Shown piece after piece: positions 56,385 to 64,000 of a stretch of DNA of 64,000 nucleotides. The stretch comes from Gongronella butleri. Lineage: Eukaryota; Mucoromycota; Mucoromycetes; Mucorales; Cunninghamellaceae. The stretch lies in contig JAIWZP010000003.1 of assembly GCA_025201375.1 (NCBI GenBank), positions 1,054,001-1,118,000 of the forward strand, given 5' to 3'. The translations under genes were made by a program, and so were the position numbers. The notes under the pieces are model-generated. The model was given only the letters and a program-made list of their open reading frames with translations, did not search any database and was not told the origin of the DNA. Position 1 is the stretch's first letter. The number at the start of each line of letters is the position of its first letter.

Positions 56385-59300
56385 AGAAAAGTGATGTGAG
56401 TGCCTTTTTTTTTCTTTTGTCTTTTTTTTCACTTTTTTTCTTTTTTTTCTTTTTTTACCTCCTGGATGGACAAGAGGTAGGGCTTGATCAAGGGGATGTT
56501 GTCTGACTTTTCAAAGAATTGAACGACGCGGGTGTGGTTGACGCGGGATTGGAGGACGGCGAGCAAGTCATTGACTTGGAGCGGGTGCTCATTGAGGTAG
56601 AACTTGAGAGCCTTGTAATAGATCTCGATGTTTGAGATCTTGATGATGATGTCCTTGAAAGCGGAGTGTTCCCAAGCATCTGCGGCGTGGTCCATCATGG
56701 CGATGACGGCATTGTCGAATTCGTCATAGTGGACATAGAGGAAGACGAGTTCGCGCCAGAGGTGAGCGTCTGCGCAGGCGCGGATGACCTTTGGGATGTT
56801 GCAGCGCGAGACAAAGAGCTTGAGGTGCTCCATCATCTTTTCCGGGGTATACTTGGCGTACAGGACGGCCAATTCCGTGAACATGCCCATGTGGGCGCGC
56901 TCCAAGCCAAGACCAGCTTCCAGCAGGTGAATCAGCTCTTCAAAGTAGCCATTGGCCTCGTAGGTCTTGACCAGGGCATCCAAGTCCTCGGCGTGCACCA
57001 CAATGTGCAGACCGCAAATCTGTGCGAGGCGGAATTCCTTTTGACGAATGCACTCGGCATTCACCTCCTTCCACACCTTGGTGCTGTTGGCCTTGCGAGC
57101 GCAATCCACCGCCGCCTGGTAGTCCTTGAGCAACACGAGCGTCGACGACAGGCAAGCGTGGTTGGAGATGCTGCTGTACAGGATCTTGGCCGCCTCAAGC
57201 AAACGTTCGCGGTAGCAGCGGTCGCCAACTTCTTGGATTTGCGCAATGTTGGGCGACGCAATGAGGTCTTCAAGATCCGCAAGGCGATCCGTCTTGGCAT
57301 ACGCGTACAGGAGCTCCGTCTCAATGAAAGGCTCGCGCGATTGCTTGCGCGCCATCTGCAGATATCGCACCAAATCGTCAAACTTGTTGTCCAGCGCCGC
57401 ATTGCGCGACACCTCCATGTAATTGCTAGCATCATTGGCGCGGATGTACGAGTCTAAAACAAGAGCAGAATAAGTACATGGCAAACGGACACGTGTGTGT
57501 TGCTTTTTTTTTCCATCCCCCCCCCCGCCAATTGTCCATATTTTGTTTACCAATGGCTTCCTTGACACGCATGTCGGCCAATTGGGCCTTGGCGAGCTTG
57601 CTCCAGGCAGCGGGCTGGTCGACGCGGTTGGCATACTCGTAAGCACGGTCGAGATCCTTGATGCTGTCAAGCAAAATGTCCATGGCGCTGGCATTTTCGT
57701 TGCTGTTCTTGTAAATAGCGAATGCCTCCTCGAAGAGACCCTCGCCAGCACACACGCCAGCGACGTCGGCGGCATCGTAGTTGTCCAGGCGAGAGATGTA
57801 GTCCATGACGCGCGAGGGATCGGCCTGCACGAAGAATAAAAAAAAAAAGTGAGTCAATCGTGCCATTTTCGTTTTAAAAAAAAGTCAAATGTGGCCCTCT
57901 TACCTTGACGGCCGTGAAGATGAGCAGGTTCTGCAGCGTCTTGTTGTCATTGAACGCGCTGTTCTCAAGCACAATCTTTTCCAAGAGCTCGATCAGCTCA
58001 TTGGGCAGATTGGCGGCCATGAACGCCTTGACAGTGGAGGACACATCATCGGGGTCGGTGCTTTCAGGGAGCGCAGCAGCAACAATCTGTATAAAAAAAA
58101 AAGGTGAGCCAATGGCAAATGATGGATAACACAGAGTGTGTCGCGTCGCAACGCGTTTTTTTTTTTTTTTTTTGGCCTTACTTGATCGATCAAGTCGCGG
58201 CGGTGCACATTGTTCTCCTGGAGAACAGTGGCCCAGAGTTCCTGGTCGCGGCGCTGGACGAGGTAGCGTGCCTGATGCTTGAACATGGAGTTCTCGTTGG
58301 TGACCTGGATAAGCTCGTGGTCGCATTGACCCTTTTGGTAACAAATATACGCCAAATAGGGATCGCGCTTCTCGCAATACTTGCCGACAATGCGAGGATT
58401 GTACAACTAGATTGAAAAAAAAAAATCGACATCAGTCACCACAATTCTCCTTTTTTTTCATTTTTTGACGTGTTTCTCACCTCATTCTCCTTCAAGAAGG
58501 GCTCGGGGTTGTTGTTTGTGTCAATGTAGATCTTGGCGAGGGCATTGTACACTTCAGGGTCTTGGCTGCCCTCGGTGACGCGGAGGTTGAGCCAGGGGAG
58601 AAGAAGCTTGAGGCGATTGCGCTGCTCAACTTGCTCGCAAAGCGTGGCAACATTGAGCTCGCCGCTGACGGAGAGCAGCAAGTTCTTGATGACGTCCTCG
58701 TCGCAGCCGACATCGAGCAAGCCGCCGACAACCTCGGGCGTGCGCGAAGGATTGACCTGTTTGACGTATGTCTCGATGAATTGCTGCAGGTTGTTGTGGT
58801 ACAGGTACAGCACAAGGTCATGCACAAAGTTGAAGCGATCGCACACAATGATCAGCGGCAATTGGTCGCTCAACTTGGCCTCCTACCAAAGCGTCAAAAA
58901 AGACAAAAGAAGAAAAAAAAGGGGGTCAGATCAAGCCAATTACCCTATTTTTACCTTTTCTTTTTTTTTCTTACCTTGAGATAGTTCTTGACCTTCTCGG
59001 CGTCATAATAATTGCTCTCGCGACAGATGCGCTCGGCCTCACGGACATTGCCGGTGCCACAGGCCGCTTGGATGTACTTGAAGTGCACCAGGGGGTCTTG
59101 GCTGACGTTGACAATGGAGCCCAAATAGTAATACAGGCCCTCGTTGCTCTTGTAGGACTCAAAGAGCTCAATCAGGTTGTGGGGCTGCAATTCCTCGGAA
59201 TACTTGATGGCAATTTGCACAACGACTTGCAAGTTTTGACGAAGATTGACATTGAGCATCTCGCGCAAGCATTCAAGGGACTGGTTGACATCCATGGTGC

Positions 59301-61993
59301 CAAAGTAGTTGACGAGCCAGTCAGCGGGCAATTGATGGCTTTGGCCCAGAATGCGCTTAATGTCGTGGACGTCCGTGAAGTGCTCGAGAGCCTTAACGAG
59401 AAAAGGAAAAAAAAAGAATGCGTGAGTCGACAAGAGCAGTCGCGTAAAAAAAAAAAAAGAGAGAGAAAAACACGTACACGTTGATACAAACCGGCCTTTT
59501 CGCACAAGTTGCCAATCAAGACGCGGTCGTAATGAGTCCATTGGACGGTGCCAAGGATGGCGTCCGCCACTTGAGGGAAGTGGATCAAGTTCATTTCCAA
59601 AACGCGCGTTTGCAGGGCCGCGTCCTCTTCACGGTCCGTCTTGAGGTAGTCCAATAGGAAAGACGTCGCTTGCTGGAACATGTTTTGCGATTGGAACACG
59701 TCGACAATCTACAGGGAATCGATAAAAAAAAATAAAAAAAGTGAGCTTTGACATGATTCGCGGGGGGGGGGGTTTCGTACCTTTTCGGGGCTGATCAAGG
59801 GGCCGTCCTCATTGTTGGCCAAGGCGGTGGCAAAGTCGGCGGCCTTATCGGGATCGGTACGCGCAATGTTGTAGAGAAGCGAGTGATAATCAGGCACATA
59901 GTCGACAGTCTTGGCGTACGTGACGATCTTGTCGTACTGCTTGTTTTCGGCGAAGCAGAGGATGGTCTTTTTGTGGACGCCGGCGCGCAGGTAGACGGAG
60001 AGCGCGAGAAGCGAGTCGTAGGGTTTGACAATGTCACCCAATTCTTCGCTGCACTCAAGCTTGTCCTCCTTTAGCCACTTTTCCAAGAGCGGCTTGCGGT
60101 TCTGCGTCAAGATGGGCTTGACGAGCTCCAGCGACTCATACTTGTTCAGGCCACCCTGATCGAGAAGGAGACCAAAGTACTGCAAGATCGGGCTGGGCTG
60201 GTTGGCCTGAGCGGGGATCTGGCGGAAGCGCTCGATGGTCTGCGTGGTGCGAAGGATGCCGCGTGGCGAATTGGCCGCCACCTTGGCCGCCTCTTGGTAA
60301 TTGCCCGAGTTGAACACCTCGTTGAATCGTGTCACGTACAAATCGTCCGCGCCAGGCAGACCAGCGCGCGACGCAAGCGACAGCGCCAATTGCGTGTTGT
60401 TCAGCGTGTTGATGATGTACGGAATCGCCACCTGCTCGTCCAACGTCACCGACAAAACCTGCAAAACAAGAGGGAAAAAAAAAGAAAAAAAACAGACGCG
60501 TCAGCAACGCGTATTCCTCCAAATTTGACTTTGTGCTCCCGCCTCTCTGATTTTCTTTACTCTCTCTCTCTTTCTCTTTTCGTACCTGGCCCTTTTTGTT
60601 GACACCAATGATGCCACCATTCTCCTCGCGCTCGGCAGTGACAAAGATGGTGTCGGCGGTGATGCGGTTCATGTAGATGCAGACACCAGATTCGAGATCG
60701 TACAGGTGGATGTAGCCCATCTTGGTGACGAGGTAAATGATGCCGTACTTTTTGCTGATTTGCATGGACACTGGGAAGTCATTGGCTGCATCGGCAGGGA
60801 AATACACTTCGACCGCCTTTTTCATAAAGGGTGGGTTGGGGTCTTGATGGTCCACCTCGATGATTTGCAACTGAAAGAGAGAGAGAGAAATTGAGTCGCT
60901 CTGTTTCTCTGTTTTTCATTTTTTTTTTTTTGTTTTCTCGTTTTTTTTTTTTTTTAATTTTAATTTTACCTTTGCGGCGCCCGCGGCCGAGCGAACGGCA
61001 AAAGCAAAGAGCTTGGTGGGGGACGCGGCGCCCTCGAGCTTGAGCTCAGCAAAAGCAGCGGCATGGCCCTCAATGGGCTGGCTGACGCCGCGGTCCTTGG
61101 AGTAAAGCTGCATGGCGCCGACGACGCGGCCATTTTGGCCAGCAATGCCGACAAGGACCATCCACTTTTCGTCAGACGACACGCGATAATTGATGATCTG
61201 CGAGTCGGTCAAGTTGGCGTGGCGATCAAACATCTTGACAGGGCCGCTTTCGCCCTCAATGGACCAATGGTAGACGGCCGTCGCAGTGACAAGGCCAAGC
61301 GTCTTGAGATTGATCCATTTCCAGAACGTCACGTCCTCGTGCATCGTATGCGCCTTGAGCTTCGTCTTGAGCTCCAAGTTAAACACCTGCAACGTGCGTT
61401 GCGCTAACAAAAAGAAAAAAAAACGAATTGAGCAAAAAGAAAAAAAATTAAAAAAAAATACGCGAATTCACGCGATTTTTTTTCTTTTTTACCCTTGAGG
61501 GCCATGACCTGAGTGGTCGGGTGCATGATGACCGAGTCGGCGGTGATGGGGCGGCGCACGACTTCATTGTTGTTGTGCATGTCGATGATGACAACCTCGT
61601 TTTTGCCATTGACATTTTCACGCACGCAGATAAACCGGTCCGACTCCATCGTCAGCGTATTGAACGCAATGCTCGCGGCGCTCACGCCCAGCGATTGCAG
61701 CTACACAAAGAAATGACCAGTTGAGATGAGGACCAAGATGAACCAAGATGACCACCAACAAGCACAAAACACTCTGTTCCTTAGGCAAGAGTGCGTGTTT
61801 TTACTCCTCCTTTTCCCTCACGACTTTCTTTTTATCGTTCTCGTCGCCCCCAAAACACAGCCTCGCCATGCCACGCCACCCTGTCATCAGACACCATTCG
61901 CGCCTTTTTTTGGTCTTGGCAGGGGCCTTTAATTTTTTTTTTTTTTTTTACCTGGGCGTGCTCGTGAAACTGAATGGGTAATTGTTCAGCCAT
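55638..61993 (-). CDS. CHC1: Clathrin heavy chain, 1653 aa
   Basis: The triskelion leg of clathrin coats, used in endocytosis and Golgi-endosome traffic. Fifteen exons: 61952-61993, 61493-61700, 60970-61403, 60586-60870, 59781-60458, 59478-59708, 58975-59391, 58481-58882, 58182-58406, 57904-58086, 57551-57824, 56459-57453, 55895-56350, 55759-55831, 55638-55696. All phases close, and 1653 aa is the length of the yeast protein. N-terminal beta-propeller about 1-360 ([37 protein letters not shown]-like blades), linker, seven clathrin repeats (for example [39 protein letters not shown]), then the trimerisation region ([19 protein letters not shown]), a Gln-rich stretch and the end AFGHLRIGM. An acceptor just before the ATG suggests a 5' UTR intron. 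The 56351-56458 intron carries an AG/CT dinucleotide run. Confidence 0.97.
56353..56377 (-). repeat. GA/CT microsatellite in a clathrin intron
   Basis: About 11 GA units on the plus strand (CT on the coding strand) directly before the acceptor of exon 13, where they serve as the polypyrimidine tract. Confidence 0.85.
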
Positions 61994-62780
61994 CTCCTTC
62001 CGTTCCTATCAAATAAACACGGTGAGAAACAGCACGCAAACGTTAAAAAAAAGCGTGTTCGAGCGCGTACTGTAGGGGATTGCCAAGGATGAAAAGAGAA
62101 AAAAAAAACAGAAGGGAGCGAAAGTGGAAGAAAGAAAAGACGAACAAAAGGGCAAGGCCGCGCGGGGGCCAAAAGAAGGCAGCAAAAGTGATCGGCGTTT
62201 GAATCCACCCGCCAGCCTCGCCAGCAAATTTGGCCCTTGCCTTGTTGCGAAAAAAAGCAGCCCAAAAGGGCTACGCCCTGTAAAACTACGCCCCGCCACT
62301 CCATTGGTCAAGCAAAAATAGCCCAAGGGCGGCCCGCCTCCCTCTCGCCCCGGCACGTCCAATCAGACCACGGGCCAGAATGCTCAAAAGGCGCATAAAA
62401 CAAAAAAACGTCGGCCTTGCGTCATCGAAAAGCCAACCCCATACCCTCACACTGAATTTTTCTCTCTTTTCAGGAGACAACGCGGCCCAATTGGCTCTGG
62501 GACAGCCAGAAAAAGACGAGTAAACGAAAAGGATCATCTGACCTCATGCATTACTTGCGCGCCACGCGCTGTCTCCTTGCAAAAGTGCGTGCCACAATGA
62601 CAGCTGACACGTGCTCACACAAAGGAGAAAGCCACGATCGCCCATATCCACCAGTAAATGATCATGCTGTTCCCTGAAAAAAAGGGAGAAACAAAAGCAA
62701 TAATGCCTTTTTCTGCAAAAAAAAAAAAAATAGGGTGCTCGCCCTGTTATCTCTGCTTTACCATGATTTCAAAATAACAG
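61994..62780. promoter_or_regulatory. Clathrin heavy chain upstream region
   Basis: Promoter and 5' UTR of CHC1 on the minus strand. A TTTGATAG acceptor-like site at 62008-62015 and a donor-like GTACGC near 62066 hint at a 5' UTR intron. The distal part (62100-62540) is GC-richer, with no coding potential. Confidence 0.45.
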
Positions 62781-64000
62781 AAGGGGGGTGTCAAGCGGAC
62801 TGGGAGATCGTCATTATCGAGAAACTCGGCCGTACATTGAACGAGAATTGACAAGCGACCAAAATTCGACGTACCAAGCATTTGTCGCGATATTTCAACA
62901 ACCACTTGATCAATACCAGTTTATATTGCATAGCATGCCACGCAATGATGCTCGAAACACCAGCAGTAAGTTGGATGCGCGTTGGGTCGCGCAACATAGA
63001 TCAATGCAATAAAAGAAATGCTCTATTGAATCCCAATTCAAGGATTGCTGGTTCTTGAATAATGCGATCTTTTTCAAACCCGGATCAGTGTTGTCCTCGT
63101 TGATGCCACAAGCCGTGTACCTGTTTTGAAAACTCCAAAATCTGCTTTTGAGAAAGATACAACTGACAAAGGTTTCCATTTTACATTTATTGATTCATTT
63201 CAAGAGATTTGCCCTGCTTCAATGCCCCAAAACAACTTGAAATTGTGGACGCTTTGCGTCGGCAATCAGCTGGTTCAAGTTTGAGGGCACTATGGATACT
63301 TTTTATCAAGAGCGACTATATGACGAATGTCATTTTTACAATCACAAAAGGTAGATCATTTATCAGGCACTCTGCTAAGTCCCTAAATGCGCATCAACGG
63401 AAAGTCCGAGGCTGAAAATAGCAAGTCGATTGCATCTGGGGTCCATCACAGGGCGTGGGGGCGCGTCAGTTGCAAATCATTATTTTGTCGTGACCAGCCT
63501 CCAAGTCGAAAATCGAAAATTCAGGTCGCCAGAATTGCGTCAAACTTGCACACAAGTAGCACCTCGTGGAGAAACCGCCAAAAATGACAAAACAGAGCGA
63601 AGTCCATCAGCTCAGTGACGAGAAACGCGCAGTTTTGGTTTAAACTTTGCACGCGAATTGCGCCGGAAAAACGCGCTGTAAAGCCGCTTTTGACGCGTCC
63701 AACTAGAAGAGGCGCGCCAGATGTCTAGACTTGATCAAGAACAGGCGCGTATCACACGCCGTTTGACGCGCTTTTTGACGCGTCCAAATACCATATGAAT
63801 CTTTGCCACGCGTTATTTTTTCAAATTTCATCTATATTTCATGGATCATGGACATCCACGTACGCGCCAACTTTTGCTTGTTTTGATGGTGTGAGTTTCA
63901 AGGTGCTGCGAGCATTCGTCGTCGAGATCACCTTGAGTCGAAAATATAGCCTCAAATGCAATTTTCTCCAAAACTAATCAATGGACGCCTCGCTTTTACT
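62781..64000 (-). repeat. Gene-free; repeat family B, copy 3 (inverted) at 63430-63800
   Basis: Sequence near 63530-63600 (CGTCAAACTTGCACACAAGTAGCACCTCGTGGAGAAAC and its surroundings) is the reverse complement of wording at 13550-13620 and 46340-46410. Stretches with GACGCGTCC and GGCGCGCCAG follow. 62781-63430 is non-coding with no match I could find. Confidence 0.55.

Noticed and set aside
55742..57457. Plus-strand frames of 254 and 263 codons
   Set aside because: Both are antisense to clathrin heavy chain exons, which fully explain the sequence.

Overview
The window is nuclear DNA of a filamentous fungus. The genes are interrupted by many short introns (about 50-110 bp, GT...AG, donors mostly GTAAG or GTAAAA), often with long T or A runs. 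The gene content includes 1,3-beta-glucan synthase, Kre9/Knh1-like GPI proteins, a Tps2-like trehalose enzyme, kinesin, MED4 and clathrin heavy chain. A complete nicastrin gene argues against Ascomycota or Basidiomycota, where gamma-secretase is generally missing, and for an early-diverging lineage. Mucoromycota (Mucorales-like) is my best guess; I cannot name a species.

Layout. 1-7.2 kb: mostly non-coding, with one 45-codon gene (3190-3327, -) and old dispersed repeats (5.4-7.0 kb). 7.2-12.7 kb: a surface/lectin cluster: a beta-trefoil protein with a long Pro/Tyr tail (-), a Gly-rich GPI protein (-) and a compact beta-trefoil paralogue (+). 14.1-20.1 kb: FKS-type glucan synthase (-). 22.1-22.8 kb: a Kre9/Knh1-like GPI protein (+). 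23.1-25.2 kb: MED4 (-) and FRA10AC1 (+), divergent from a 162-bp gap. 25.2-27.0 kb: repeats. 27.3-37.5 kb: a 20-exon kinesin-6-like gene (-) and TRM3 (+), divergent from a 208-bp gap, then a 67-codon gene at 37.9 kb. 39.1-44.1 kb: acyl-CoA dehydrogenase (-) and nicastrin (-). 44.2-47.0 kb: repeat island with two 5'-truncated LINE insertions that still have their target-site duplications. 47.1-50.4 kb: trehalose-phosphate synthase/phosphatase (-). 51.5-53.1 kb: FHA protein (-). 53.5-55.5 kb: tandem repeat of about 500 bp. 55.6-62.0 kb: clathrin heavy chain (-). 62.8-64.0 kb: more repeat sequence.

How the genes relate. Most are housekeeping genes with no operon logic. Glucan synthase, the GPI proteins and possibly the lectin-fold proteins belong to the cell surface. 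Clathrin heavy chain and nicastrin belong to membrane traffic and intramembrane proteolysis. MED4 and FRA10AC1 act in the nucleus, TRM3 on tRNA. Exon chains were built by hand and checked by reading-frame phase: every multi-exon model closes in frame and gives a length normal for its family where the family is known (clathrin 1653 aa, glucan synthase 1849, TRM3 1675, nicastrin 674). I see no tRNA, rRNA or CRISPR array.
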